This document shows, piece by piece, positions 8,673 through 17,483 of a stretch of DNA of 64,000 bases (position 1 is the first letter of the stretch; each line of letters opens with the position of its first letter). The notes under the pieces were generated by a model. That model worked only from the letters and a program-made list of their open reading frames with translations, did not search any database and was not told where the DNA came from. The translations under genes and the position numbers were made by a program. The stretch is from Alphaproteobacteria bacterium (lineage in GTDB: Bacteria > Pseudomonadota > Alphaproteobacteria > Caulobacterales > Parvularculaceae). The DNA lies in contig JAUIEG010000001.1 of assembly GCA_030428745.1 (NCBI GenBank), positions 1 through 64,000 of the forward strand. The letters run 5' to 3'.

Positions 8673-9245
8673 TCACTCTTCTTCGTCTTCGCCGTAAAAC
8701 GGTTCGTCATCGTCAAAATCATCATCATCGTCGGCGGAGTAGTTAAACGCTTCATCGTCCCACACGATTGCCAGTGCTTTTTTGTCCGAGTCCTTTGTCA
8801 GCGACTCTCTTCCGGCCAGGAAAAGCAGATCGCGATAGGCCGAAAAGGGAATCATGTCGCACGCATTGTTGAAGCTTGGCTGGTCGAATTGAACCAACCG
8901 CCACAAAATCAACTTCTGGACGACCTCGTCGACAGATGCTGCGCGCGTGCGCGATGCAAGCCGGATCATCTCTTTCTCGGTCTGATACCAGGCGTTTGCT
9001 TTCTGATCGATAACGCGCAGTTCGGCGCAGATTCTTGCATCACCTTTCCGGGCGAAGGCGATTTTTTCGATCCGATTGCGCACGGCGAACAGACCGTCGA
9101 GCTGATCGAGCATTTGGCGGTATTCGTCGATCAGGATGCCGAAAGGCGAGTCGCTCAGCGAAAAGTCGAGCGGTCTTTCAACTTCGAATTCGGCAGGCGC
9201 AAGCAGCGAAGCTGCGCCTTGCAAAAGGTGCCGGCGTGTAGTCAT
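8673..9245 (-). CDS. hypothetical protein with Tat-like start and acidic tail
   Basis: 190 aa, unrecognised. It begins MTTRRHLLQGAASLL, which resembles a twin-arginine signal (RRxLL plus a short hydrophobic stretch), although the hydrophobic part is short and no clear cleavage site follows. The middle is charged and helical; the last ~20 residues are almost all Asp/Glu. A GGAGG lies 6 nt before the ATG. It is divergent from an XRE regulator, and an inverted repeat lies between the two, so the pair is probably co-regulated. Confidence 0.65.
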   Translation of the reverse strand: MTTRRHLLQGAASLLAPAEFEVERPLDFSLSDSPFGILIDEYRQMLDQLDGLFAVRNRIEKIAFARKGDARICAELRVIDQKANAWYQTEKEMIRLASRTRAASVDEVVQKLILWRLVQFDQPSFNNACDMIPFSAYRDLLFLAGRESLTKDSDKKALAIVWDDEAFNYSADDDDDFDDDEPFYGEDEEE

Positions 9246-9256
9246 GCGCGCCTCCG

Positions 9257-9295
9257 ATTGGTGCTATGATACAATCTTGTATCCCTGTACCAATT
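9257..9295. promoter_or_regulatory. nested operator-like inverted repeats between divergent genes
   Basis: GATACAA-TC-TTGTATC (9268-9283) is a perfect inverted repeat. It is framed by an outer pair ATTGGT (9257-9262) and ACCAAT (9290-9295). It sits between the 190-aa gene (start 9245) and the XRE gene (start 9340) and is the obvious candidate binding site for the XRE protein. Confidence 0.6.
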
Positions 9296-9339
9296 ACGGT
9301 TTATGGCGTCAACACTGTCGCCAAATTACAGTCACCGCC

Positions 9340-9579
9340 ATGCTGACAAAAGAACAATGCAGGGCGGCGCGCGCCTTTTTAGACTGGGGAATCCGTGACT
9401 TAGCGGATGCAGCAGGAATTTCGGCGACGACAGTCAATACGTTTGAACAAGGTTACACCGCGCCAACTCGCGCGACATTGGCTGCCATCCGCCGCGCGTT
9501 CGAGGAAGCTGGCATCATCTTCACAAATGGAGAAGCTCCAGGGGTCGCAATGGGAAAGCCGAAGGATGCAGCGGATTGA
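9340..9579 (+). CDS. XRE-family helix-turn-helix regulator
   Basis: 79 aa single-domain DNA-binding protein: LTKEQCRAARAFLDWGIRDLADAAGISATTVN then TRATLAAIRRAFEEAGIIF, the Xre/Cro helix-turn-helix followed by the common 'GIxFxNG' end. I place the start at ATG 9340; a longer frame upstream runs across the inverted repeat and is unlikely. Probably represses itself and the divergent 190-aa gene through the 9257-9295 repeats. Confidence 0.8.
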   Translation: MLTKEQCRAARAFLDWGIRDLADAAGISATTVNTFEQGYTAPTRATLAAIRRAFEEAGIIFTNGEAPGVAMGKPKDAAD

Positions 9580-9729
9580 ATTCGCGACCTTCTAGTTCTC
9601 GTTAAACCTCGACCAGAACAACAAGGTGCTGCCTCAAACACAGCGCCTCCCTAATTTTCGCGGATGGCTTTCGAAAGCGCCGACGTCGCATTTATCGACA
9701 ATCGGGACAGACAGCGCGCTATTGGACGG

Positions 9730-10293
9730 TCAAGGATGAATTTTGGCTCGCTTCAACGAAAGTGGCAGAAAACAATCTATCTCTTCTGCGGTAAAAGTCA
9801 GGTCTTCCTTGTTTTTCAATCTATCCTGCGCTTGCTGATACGCTTTGCCATTGGTCTGGGGCGCTGCTTGATAAATTGCCGCAAGCACGGTCTGCAACTC
9901 ATCGCGCCTTTCTATGGCAGCTTCTCTCTCCAGCAATGGAAGGTCCGTCAATAGCGACAAATAGCATTCGCGAACATTCCAAAGTTTTGATGCAGCGTCA
10001 CGATGCTTCTGTGTAAGCTCGCCCAAATCAAAATTCTTCAGATAGGTGGATACAAAAAGCGTCGAGAACGACAGCAGTACGGTCGCAATTTCAATCCATC
10101 GCGTATCGGTGAAAAAAACACCAACCGCGCCGGTGCTCGCGAGACCTGTGAGCGCTATTTGTGCGACTTTGTATCTATTGAGTTTAGTGGCGTAATTTTC
10201 CGCCATTCGCTCATGAGTTTTGTGAGAATAGACAACGCGACCAAAACACTCTCGTATTTGGTCCTCTAAAGAGACATCGACCTCATCCGACAT
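9730..10293 (-). CDS. SLATT-domain two-TM protein, probable CBASS effector
   Basis: 187 aa membrane protein with a short cytosolic N-terminus, two adjacent membrane helices (about residues 43-61 and 65-84) and a long charged cytosolic C-terminus: the architecture of SLATT (SMODS- and SLOG-associating two-TM effector) proteins. Its gene overlaps by 11 bases the 3' end of a CD-NTase gene, so the two are translationally coupled. In CBASS the effector is opened by the cyclic nucleotide and kills the infected cell by breaching the inner membrane; that role here is inferred from family and context. Confidence 0.8.
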   Translation of the reverse strand: MSDEVDVSLEDQIRECFGRVVYSHKTHERMAENYATKLNRYKVAQIALTGLASTGAVGVFFTDTRWIEIATVLLSFSTLFVSTYLKNFDLGELTQKHRDAASKLWNVRECYLSLLTDLPLLEREAAIERRDELQTVLAAIYQAAPQTNGKAYQQAQDRLKNKEDLTFTAEEIDCFLPLSLKRAKIHP

Positions 10294-11614
10294 TTTTCAA
10301 GACTTCTTCTTTGTTCGCATTGATGGGAACCAGAATGCTATCACGAGCTACAACAACGCCATTAAGAACGGCGTAGCACTCAACAAAGTGGTCACCTTTG
10401 AAATCTGATTCTTCACGCTTCTCCCAGCCCCCTGTGTCACGTACAATTTGTCCCCTGATCATATTACGCCGCTTGGCCTCGGGGCCACGATTCAGCACCT
10501 TCCAATAAATCTCCGTCCCCTCTGGCAAATCGGAGCTGTCCGTGATTTCAAACCGTAATTTCTTATCTGGTCGCAAAAACGAGTATTTTCTGACCAACTC
10601 TCGCAGCATTTCAGCGCGAAAACCTTTTTGGGTAACCTCGCAATTTATTCGAAGGTGATACCGCACATCAATCGGAAAACGATCTTCGACAAACTCTTCT
10701 GTGTTCTGATATTGCGCTTTGCTGTGCGAAGAGCTTGCTTCTTCATTAGCACTGACCTCAGGGGCCGGATAACCATTCCCAAATACGTCTCGCCATTTTT
10801 GGCGCTCATTTCTTTGGCCGCTGGCATCTATTGCTTTTTGGCACAGATCGCGCGCCTTCTTTGCTTTTCTTTCAAATCGCTTCTTTACGCGTACGCGCTG
10901 TCGGCTACCAAGCGCTGCGTATTCTGATTGTTTTGGCTGATCTGCGAGATATTGAAAGAAATCCCGACACATTTCATCGTAGTACAAGTGGCTTTTGTTG
11001 TCGTACTCAGTTGTGGATTCAAGGAAGTTATACGCTAGCGTGTCGATCAGTAACCCACCCATCGCCACACCATGCTTGTTTTTCCACGCTCGGGCCATTT
11101 TGCATAGACGACGAAGGTTGTTGTTCTTGCGCGCATCACTTTCGCGTATCTCATCAAGCTCGGCCTGTGGTTTCGTAATCTTCCACGATCCATCGTTCTT
11201 AGTGTCTGGGTACTTATAGCTACCATCTTCTTGTTTGAACGCCGGCATAACTTCGATGTGAAAGTCTCTATAAAGTACGCGCACCACAAGCCGATCTACT
11301 TTTACAACGGTTGAAGGATATCGTGCTTTAATGGCGTCTTTAGTGTCACGAAGCAGCTCGGACTGTTTGCCGTCCTTATAACTGTCCCACTTATTCGCGG
11401 GCATTATGTAAATCATATCTAGATCAGACACGCCCTTGATCGCCGTTCCGCGACCATAAGAACCTACTTGCAGGCTGTTTGCGGTCTTTGATTCTGTGTC
11501 TCGAAATTTTTTGTTCAGCGCTGCAGTGACTTCGCCATATCGGAGCGAAATGGTGGCTGCGTTGTCGATTTTTATATTGTCGAGAAAGGTCTTGAAGTCT
11601 TCTGCAATGCCCAT
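10283..11614 (-). CDS. CBASS CD-NTase (SMODS nucleotidyltransferase with C-terminal sensor domain)
   Basis: 443 aa cGAS/DncV-like nucleotidyltransferase that would make a cyclic oligonucleotide signal on phage infection. The active-site segment is GSYGRGTAIKGVSDLDMIYI with Gly51-Ser52, Asp64 and Asp66; the third acidic position is Glu121 (HIEVMPAF), where Asp is more usual. The last ~120 residues match the AGS-C type sensor found after many SMODS domains. Only one effector gene follows and no Cap2/Cap3 or HORMA gene is visible, so this is a minimal two-gene (type I) arrangement. Confidence 0.88.
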   Translation of the reverse strand: MGIAEDFKTFLDNIKIDNAATISLRYGEVTAALNKKFRDTESKTANSLQVGSYGRGTAIKGVSDLDMIYIMPANKWDSYKDGKQSELLRDTKDAIKARYPSTVVKVDRLVVRVLYRDFHIEVMPAFKQEDGSYKYPDTKNDGSWKITKPQAELDEIRESDARKNNNLRRLCKMARAWKNKHGVAMGGLLIDTLAYNFLESTTEYDNKSHLYYDEMCRDFFQYLADQPKQSEYAALGSRQRVRVKKRFERKAKKARDLCQKAIDASGQRNERQKWRDVFGNGYPAPEVSANEEASSSHSKAQYQNTEEFVEDRFPIDVRYHLRINCEVTQKGFRAEMLRELVRKYSFLRPDKKLRFEITDSSDLPEGTEIYWKVLNRGPEAKRRNMIRGQIVRDTGGWEKREESDFKGDHFVECYAVLNGVVVARDSILVPINANKEEVLKNVG

Positions 11615-12076
11615 GGCGCAACCTCTCGAAATAGGGCGCTGCTATAGGCTAAATTAGGTGCAGAGCCGATTTCTGTTCCTGATTTGTACGCAATTGACCA
11701 TGCATGATTGGACCTTCAACCCCTTGGGGAAATTTATGTAACAAAATAAACTACGAGACTATTTTTACTTGACTCTATTTTCGAATCTATTTGCGGTTAA
11801 GAGATAAGCTCATCAGCCTCATCCGGGGTTTTGGTTACCTTCTTCCTAGGCAGCCGCAGCAGGAAGGGTCTAAGTCGAGGCAAGCTCTGCCGAGCGTGCA
11901 TACCCTACACTCAAGTGGTACTTGCCATGTCCATGATTGGCTGGAGGCTGACGCCGTCGCTTTCGGTTTTCAATCATGTGCGCAAGTTCTTGTGAATTTG
12001 ACGAAATTTCCTCACTATTTCGCCGATTTCGCCTGTGCTGGGCTCGTCCTCGTTTCAGTAACGAGGAGGCCTGACC
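11615..12076. other. intergenic between CBASS and mobilisation genes
   Basis: 462 bases upstream of two divergent units, so it should hold both promoters. The part near 11640-11800 is notably AT-rich, unlike the flanking genes. An inverted repeat CGAAAT...ATTTCG lies near 12003-12022. A strong GAGGAGG ribosome site at about 12063 precedes the 12077 gene. No gene supported. Confidence 0.5.
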
Positions 12077-12349
12077 ATGGCCGAAAGTCCCAAAACCCGA
12101 CCTATTTCCCCGCCGCCGCTTGAAGAGATCGCGCGCGCCAATCCCGGCTGGTTCGATGAAGCGGTGACCGCCGCCGACGCGGCGAAGCTGACAGGCGTGC
12201 CGCCGGCGACGCTTGCGACCTGGCGCTCGCGCGGCGGCGGGCCCAAGTTTCTCAAGCTCGGCCGCGTCGTGCGCTATCGCCGGCGGGCGCTCTATGAATG
12301 GATGGGGGCGAGGGAGCGCCGCCATACGGGCGAGGCGGGACCAGAGTGA
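12077..12349 (+). CDS. small MerR-like/excisionase-type HTH protein
   Basis: 90 aa. Core motif TAADAAKLTGVPPATLATWRS then GPKFLKLGRVVRYRRRALYEWM is the 'HTH_17' excisionase-like winged helix. First gene of the mobilisation run, preceded by GAGGAGG; its stop overlaps the next start (GTGA). Could be a relaxosome or excision accessory protein, or a regulator of the operon. Confidence 0.8.
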   Translation: MAESPKTRPISPPPLEEIARANPGWFDEAVTAADAAKLTGVPPATLATWRSRGGGPKFLKLGRVVRYRRRALYEWMGARERRHTGEAGPE

Positions 12350-12678
12350 CCGGCGGTAAAACCCGGCCGCTGACCATCCGCTTGCCCGCTCGAGCCGTCG
12401 AACGGCTTCATGAACACGCAAACATCGTCAAAGGCCGTCCAACCGCCATTGCGCGCGAGCTGATCCTCGCGGGCCTTATCAAGGGGCATTCTCGCGAACA
12501 GGCGGAACGCATGCTGACCATCGAGCGGCGCCTCGCGTCTATCGGGCAGGAAATGCAGGCCGTTTCCCGGAAAACAGAAGAGCAATCGGCCTCTGTGGAG
12601 AGGCTTCTCGCCATGTTCGAGGCCCTGCTTCAGGTACTTGCGGGCGAGCATTCAAAGGACAATTCCCGTCATGAGTAA
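12346..12678 (+). CDS. ribbon-helix-helix-like mobilisation accessory protein
   Basis: 110 aa. I start it at GTG 12346, which overlaps the previous stop in a GTGA arrangement. The N-terminus TRPLTIRLPARAVERLHEHANI...RPTAIARELILAGL fits a ribbon-helix-helix DNA-binding domain; the C-terminal half is a predicted coiled coil (RRLASIGQEMQAVSRKTEEQ). Position before the coupling protein and relaxase suggests a TrwA/MobC-like oriT-binding protein; that function is inferred. Confidence 0.75.
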   Translation: MTGGKTRPLTIRLPARAVERLHEHANIVKGRPTAIARELILAGLIKGHSREQAERMLTIERRLASIGQEMQAVSRKTEEQSASVERLLAMFEALLQVLAGEHSKDNSRHE

Positions 12679-14461
12679 TGCAAAGAAAATCCTGTTTCTC
12701 GCCGCACTTGTCAGTTTCGCGGCGGCGCTCGCCGTCTTCGAGACGGGCTTCAAACGATGGACGCCTGTCGGCCGGGCGCCGGAAGGCGGCCTCGCCAGAT
12801 ACGATCCGAACTTTGTTGCGCAGTGCGCAAACTATCGGACGCGAAGCTTCTTCTTCGACGACAACGCCGCCCACGTCTGGAGCGTTTGCCGTGAAAATTT
12901 CGCTGATACCCGCTCGCTGTCCGCCTTCAACGTCCGCTATTGGTCATTGCTATCGTTTTCAGGGAGCGGGATCGCCGCGCTCTTCGCCTTCGCGCTTGCC
13001 GCGCGCATGGAGCGGCCAAAGGCAAAAGTCGTCCGCGGGCGGCGCTATCGGACCGGCGGCGAGGCCCGCAGCCAGCTTCGAAGCGCCTGCGCCGCCGAAC
13101 GCCGGCGCTCCGGAAAGGGGCTCGAATTCCCGCCGGGAATCCATATCAGCGCCGAGCGCGAGACTCGCCATTGGCTGATCTGGGGCAGCGTCGGCGCAGG
13201 GAAAACCCAGACCATGCTGCACTTGATGCACGCCGCCATCGGGCGCGGCGACAAGGTGCTGGTTCTCGACACCAAGGGAGACATGACCGCGACCATGCCG
13301 ACCGAACCGGCGCTGGTCGCACCCCAGGACGAACGCTCTTTCGTGTGGAACGTCGCCGCGGACTGCCGCACCAAACAGGACGCAAGGGAGCTGGCGGCGC
13401 GGTTTATTCCGGCGAGCAATGACCCGATCTGGTCGGACGCCGCGCGCGAAATCTTCGTCGCCTGCATCGCGCAATTGCAGGCCGAAAAGCCCGAACAATG
13501 GAGCTGGGCCGATCTCCGGGACATCGTGCTTCAGGATGCGGCGGCGCTTTTCAAGACCGCGCAAAGCTATCATCCAGAAGCCATGCGCGTGCTGAAAGAC
13601 CCGGCCAGCAAGACCGCGCAAAGCGTGCTGACGACGTTTCAGGCGCATCTGAATGTCGTGAGCGCGCTCGCTGAAAGCTGGGGCGGGCATGAGAATCCGC
13701 CGCGATTTTCCATCAATGAGTGGCTGCATATGGATCATGCGAAGCCGGTGATCCTACAGCGCGACGCCAAATATCCGGAACTCTCGAACGCATGGATCAG
13801 CGGTCTACTGGGGCTTCTTTCCTCCGCCGTCGGCAGCCCGTCGCTCTCAGAATCGCGCACGCGGCGGGTCTGGCTTTTCCTCGACGAGTTCCCGCAACTG
13901 CCGCGCATGAGCGACTTCTCGACCTTCCTCGATATGGGCCGGTCGAAGGGCGTGATCGTGGTTCTGGGGGCGCAGGACATCGCCCAGATCCGCAGTGTTT
14001 ACGGCCGCGAACGCGCCGATTCCTGGATCGGCATGATCGGCACGCAGGTCATTACGCGGCTCAATTTCGGGCGGGGGGCGGAGGAAGCAAGCCTGATGAT
14101 CGGCGATCAGGACGTCGAATATAAAGTACGCAGCACCGGAACCAGCGGCGGCCATTCGACCGTCACGGAAAGCATTCACCGCGAAACCCGCCGGGTCGTG
14201 ACCGCCGCAGACCTTTCGAACCGTCTCGGCCCCCGGCGGAAAAGCATCCGGATCGCGCTGCTCGGTCCCGGAAAAGACGCCTATGAACTCGATCTTCCGT
14301 ACGTCCGCCAGCAGCAATTGCGGCCCGCATCGCAGCCGGCGCAGTGGACTTATCGGGCGACGGAGCGCGCCAGATACGGTAAGCCCGGCGTAAAAACCGA
14401 GCCCGAAAGCGCCATTTCGAAAGCCGCCGCCGACTTCATCCGGAGCGACAGGGACGACTGA
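12671..14461 (+). CDS. type IV coupling protein (TraD/TrwB family)
   Basis: 596 aa inner-membrane ATPase that brings the relaxase-DNA complex to a secretion channel. Two N-terminal membrane helices (about residues 5-23 and 92-112) flank a periplasmic loop. Walker A GSVGAGKT is at 172-179 and Walker B VWLFLDEFPQLP near residue 400, followed by ...GAQDIAQIRSVYG, all typical of the family. Start ATG 12671 overlaps the upstream stop and the stop overlaps the relaxase ATG by one base, so it is one operon. The mating-pair genes it would dock to are not in the window. Confidence 0.93.
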   Translation: MSNAKKILFLAALVSFAAALAVFETGFKRWTPVGRAPEGGLARYDPNFVAQCANYRTRSFFFDDNAAHVWSVCRENFADTRSLSAFNVRYWSLLSFSGSGIAALFAFALAARMERPKAKVVRGRRYRTGGEARSQLRSACAAERRRSGKGLEFPPGIHISAERETRHWLIWGSVGAGKTQTMLHLMHAAIGRGDKVLVLDTKGDMTATMPTEPALVAPQDERSFVWNVAADCRTKQDARELAARFIPASNDPIWSDAAREIFVACIAQLQAEKPEQWSWADLRDIVLQDAAALFKTAQSYHPEAMRVLKDPASKTAQSVLTTFQAHLNVVSALAESWGGHENPPRFSINEWLHMDHAKPVILQRDAKYPELSNAWISGLLGLLSSAVGSPSLSESRTRRVWLFLDEFPQLPRMSDFSTFLDMGRSKGVIVVLGAQDIAQIRSVYGRERADSWIGMIGTQVITRLNFGRGAEEASLMIGDQDVEYKVRSTGTSGGHSTVTESIHRETRRVVTAADLSNRLGPRRKSIRIALLGPGKDAYELDLPYVRQQQLRPASQPAQWTYRATERARYGKPGVKTEPESAISKAAADFIRSDRDD

Positions 14462-15594
14462 TGGTCGCCTCGATTTCGGTCCGGAAAAGCGTCGCGGCGG
14501 CGGCGGCCTATTACCAGCATATGGGCAAGGATGACTATTACGCCCGCGAGGGCGAGGCCCCCGGTCGCTGGGAGGGGCGCGCCGCTGAACGTCTTTCTCT
14601 GGAAGGTTCGATCTCGAAATCCGACTTCGAGGCGGCCCTCGAAGGGCTCGATCCGAGGACCGGAGAGCGGCTCATTCTTGCAAACGGGATCGCCCATACG
14701 GCGGGCTGGGACATGACCTTCAGCGCCCCGAAATCCGCTTCGGTCCTATGGGCTCTCTCTAACGAAAACCAACGCCACACTATCGAAGCCGCACACCATA
14801 AAGCCGTCAATACAGCCCTCAAGCAACTCGAAAACGACCATGCCTGGGCCCGCCGCGGACGCCGCGGCGCCATCAAGGAAAGGACCGCCGGGCTGCTGGT
14901 CGCGGCCTTCGACCATCACACCAGCCGCGACCTCGATCCCCAGCTCCACACCCATGCCTTCATCTTCAATCTGGCGCCCCGCCATGACGGAAGCTGGGGC
15001 GCAATTGTCGGCCGCGAGCTTTATCTGGCGCAGAAGGAAGCGGGCCGCATGTACCGGGCGGAATTCGCAAACGGGCTCGAAAGATCGGGCGTCGGGATCA
15101 CAAGAGAGGCCGAGGGTTTTCGCGTGACGGCGATCCCAATGGACGTTGAGCGCGCCTTCTCAAAACGCCGCGAGGCTATCGAAAACGCCGCCGGAACTTT
15201 TGGTTATTCGAGCGCGAAAGGCATGGAAATGGCGGCGCTCCGGACACGAAAACCGAAACAGGAAATGAACCGCGAGGCGCTTCTTTCCATGTGGCGAGAG
15301 GAAGCGAAAACCCTCGGATTCAATATACAAAAACAGCAAAACCTGACGCCTAAACTGGAGATTATTCAGGCGCGCGGGCATGAAAATTCGCTGGAAATAC
15401 GCTCGGATTTGCATGCTAAAACGACGCAAGCGCAACGCGAAAAACACGCTGAAAGACGGCCTGAAAAGACCGTTCCTACGCCCAAAATCGCCCGTCTTTT
15501 GCAGCGTCTCGCGGCGACTTTAGACGGCCCTTCGCGCATGTCCGGCATCCGTTTTAGTCTGCGCCAAAAGGAGAAAAATCTCGAACGGGAGTAG
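14461..15594 (+). CDS. MobF-family relaxase (TrwC-like), relaxase domain only
   Basis: 377 aa strand transferase that nicks oriT. The N-terminus carries the two tyrosine pairs at 17-18 and 26-27, in the same places as TrwC Tyr18 and Tyr26, and the metal-binding histidines His152/153 and His163, His165 in QLHTHAFIFN. The C-terminal helicase half of TrwC/TraI (another ~600 residues) is absent; instead there is a basic, low-complexity tail. No frameshift or helicase remnant is visible downstream, so this is a compact relaxase rather than a broken gene. Confidence 0.92.
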   Translation: MVASISVRKSVAAAAAYYQHMGKDDYYAREGEAPGRWEGRAAERLSLEGSISKSDFEAALEGLDPRTGERLILANGIAHTAGWDMTFSAPKSASVLWALSNENQRHTIEAAHHKAVNTALKQLENDHAWARRGRRGAIKERTAGLLVAAFDHHTSRDLDPQLHTHAFIFNLAPRHDGSWGAIVGRELYLAQKEAGRMYRAEFANGLERSGVGITREAEGFRVTAIPMDVERAFSKRREAIENAAGTFGYSSAKGMEMAALRTRKPKQEMNREALLSMWREEAKTLGFNIQKQQNLTPKLEIIQARGHENSLEIRSDLHAKTTQAQREKHAERRPEKTVPTPKIARLLQRLAATLDGPSRMSGIRFSLRQKEKNLERE

Positions 15595-16009
15595 CATCTT
15601 GATGCGTGTACAGCGTAATCGGACGCTAATACATTAGTGAGGCTCAAGTTTTTCGACCGATGAGCGGCAAAATGTGCACAGCGAAATTGCGACTTTGTAC
15701 ACGGGGCAAGGGAATTCTAACGCCCTGATATGGTTGGGCTTGGCCCCTTCCCGGCCGCAGGCCGGTATGCGCCTTTAGGCGCCGGGGTGTGAAAGTTGAT
15801 TGAAGAGAGTTTTCGGGTATTGAGCTTCTTTAAGTGCGGGTCGGCTCTAGTCGCGCATGATAGTAAACTCACCGAAGATTGCGACGGCTTCAGTAGCATC
15901 CGCCGCTAGGCCAAATCCATCATAGCCAACCTATTGATACGGCGGCGTTGAGCATCAAATATAGAGCCCACATCTGAACTGATGTGAGTTTCGATCTTCA
16001 GGAGGTTCT
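15595..16009. other. intergenic with several inverted repeats; candidate oriT region
   Basis: 415 bases after the relaxase gene. Inverted repeats seen: CTAAT-AC-ATTAG (15626-15637), TGTGCACA (about 15673-15680), CCGGCC-GCA-GGCCGG (15751-15765) and GCGCC-TTTA-GGCGC (15769-15782). GTGTAC near 15606 and GTACAC near 15696 also face each other. MobF origins are often next to the relaxase genes, so an oriT is possible; the two GC hairpins could instead end transcription. Confidence 0.4.
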
Positions 16010-17374
16010 GTGCCGATCTTTTCAACGCGCTCTACGGAAGACGGCTTACTCCGCGTAAGGCGCCACCTCACCCAAGATAATTACAAGAGCATCATCAGGA
16101 AACTCACCAAGGGCGGAAATGCTGCGATTGCGACAGAGTGGGAAATAGCGCTTCTGGATGCCTTCGACAGGTTTGGGGAATTGCGTTACGAGCAAGCGCT
16201 CGAAGATGGCGCTTGCCCAGATCTTTTGTTTACGGACTCGTGGGCGGACGCGCCTGACTTCATCGCCGACATAAAAACTGTTTTTCAGGATGGCCTTGAA
16301 GCGGCTCGAACCGAAGACCTCTTTTTCCAAGAAGTGATACGCATCGCCGAAGCAGTTGGGATCGATCTCAAAGGCCTGTCTTTCCGCGTGGAAGAATGGG
16401 TCGAAGGCGAGGATGTGCGGCCAGCGATTCCGACTCGCGGAGAAATGCCGCTATACTTCAACGAAAAAGTCCGGCCCTGGCTGCGTCATTACAAGGCTGA
16501 AGGAGGACGAAGCTGGAGCCGTCAGTTTTGGGACAGGGACCAAGGCGTCAACTTTCATATTGCGTATGACGCAAATCAAGAATCATTTCCCTATCATTTC
16601 CCCCGCCCTCAAATGAAGAAACGTTATCAGGACCATGTCGTCTGGCGCGCCATGAGCGCAGCGCGAAACCAGGTGAAAAATTCAAGTACTCACGTCAAAG
16701 GCATTATGCTCACGGATGGCGGGTGCAGTTACTTGCGGTCCGAGCCCCATGGCTGGAAGAGCTGGAACAGTGACTTATTCACGCGCTTTCTTAACCGATA
16801 TGAAGACATTCAATTTCTGGCAGTCTTCTCGACGCGCCGCCGCGACAGGCCATTGATCTTTAACCGCAGCGATTTCCCCAAAAACTGGGACGAAGTCACC
16901 GCCAAGGTTTTCGCATTAGACGAAACGTTTCAAGAGCGGATGCAAACGTTCTTTGACAAGGTATGCACAGAAATGCCGAGCGTTGCTTTACACCCCTCCG
17001 CCGCTGAGCGGAACTCGCGGCCGAGCTGGTTCTGGTCAGCTCGAATGGACCATATTGGAGACGTTTTACAGGGCTGGTCGAAAGTCGGCTGGGAGGAACA
17101 ACGACTTTCAGCGAAGGCTCTGCGAGGCTTTCTGCTTGGAGAGCTGCCAAGAGAAGCCCTCTTCGACCGCAACAGCGGCGATCCTTTCGCCGCACTGTCA
17201 CGCGAGGGAAAGAGGCTAGAACATGTTCATCTCGTGAAACGTCCTGATCAGGACGATGATATTGTGAAGTTCGTGTGGGCCAATCAAAGAACCGATCTCG
17301 GCGCAGGCAGCATTTGCCAAAAGAATGCTGAACGCCTCATTCAAAAAGTGATTCCCAAGGACACGGCTGAATAG
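16010..17374 (+). CDS. candidate PD-(D/E)XK nuclease-like protein of unknown family
   Basis: 454 aa, no family recognised. GTG start 16010 follows GGAGG. The N-terminus has a nuclease-like layout: Glu45 in a helix, Pro70-Asp71 (EDGACPDLLF) and Asp87-Ile-Lys89 (FIADIKTV), i.e. E...PD...DxK. The rest is soluble, rich in aromatic and charged residues, without other motifs. It is a lone gene between the mobilisation and ParB/ArdC parts, where defence genes commonly sit. Nuclease activity and a defence role are inference from the motif and place. Confidence 0.7.
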   Translation: MPIFSTRSTEDGLLRVRRHLTQDNYKSIIRKLTKGGNAAIATEWEIALLDAFDRFGELRYEQALEDGACPDLLFTDSWADAPDFIADIKTVFQDGLEAARTEDLFFQEVIRIAEAVGIDLKGLSFRVEEWVEGEDVRPAIPTRGEMPLYFNEKVRPWLRHYKAEGGRSWSRQFWDRDQGVNFHIAYDANQESFPYHFPRPQMKKRYQDHVVWRAMSAARNQVKNSSTHVKGIMLTDGGCSYLRSEPHGWKSWNSDLFTRFLNRYEDIQFLAVFSTRRRDRPLIFNRSDFPKNWDEVTAKVFALDETFQERMQTFFDKVCTEMPSVALHPSAAERNSRPSWFWSARMDHIGDVLQGWSKVGWEEQRLSAKALRGFLLGELPREALFDRNSGDPFAALSREGKRLEHVHLVKRPDQDDDIVKFVWANQRTDLGAGSICQKNAERLIQKVIPKDTAE

Positions 17375-17483
17375 CGCATTTATTCATGAGGGGACGCTGG
17401 CTCTCTGCTGCGCTTCCCAACACTAGCATGCGAGGCCCCGCGCGATCTCTCGCGCGGGAGCTAGATAGCGCTAAACGACGTAA

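Noticed and set aside
8634..9269. 211-aa plus-strand frame
   Set aside because: Mirror of the minus-strand 190-aa gene, which has a GGAGG site and faces the operator.
12671..15594. Calling the element a self-transmissible ICE
   Set aside because: Coupling protein and relaxase are present but no VirB/Tra channel genes are visible, so transfer may depend on a helper or on genes outside the window.
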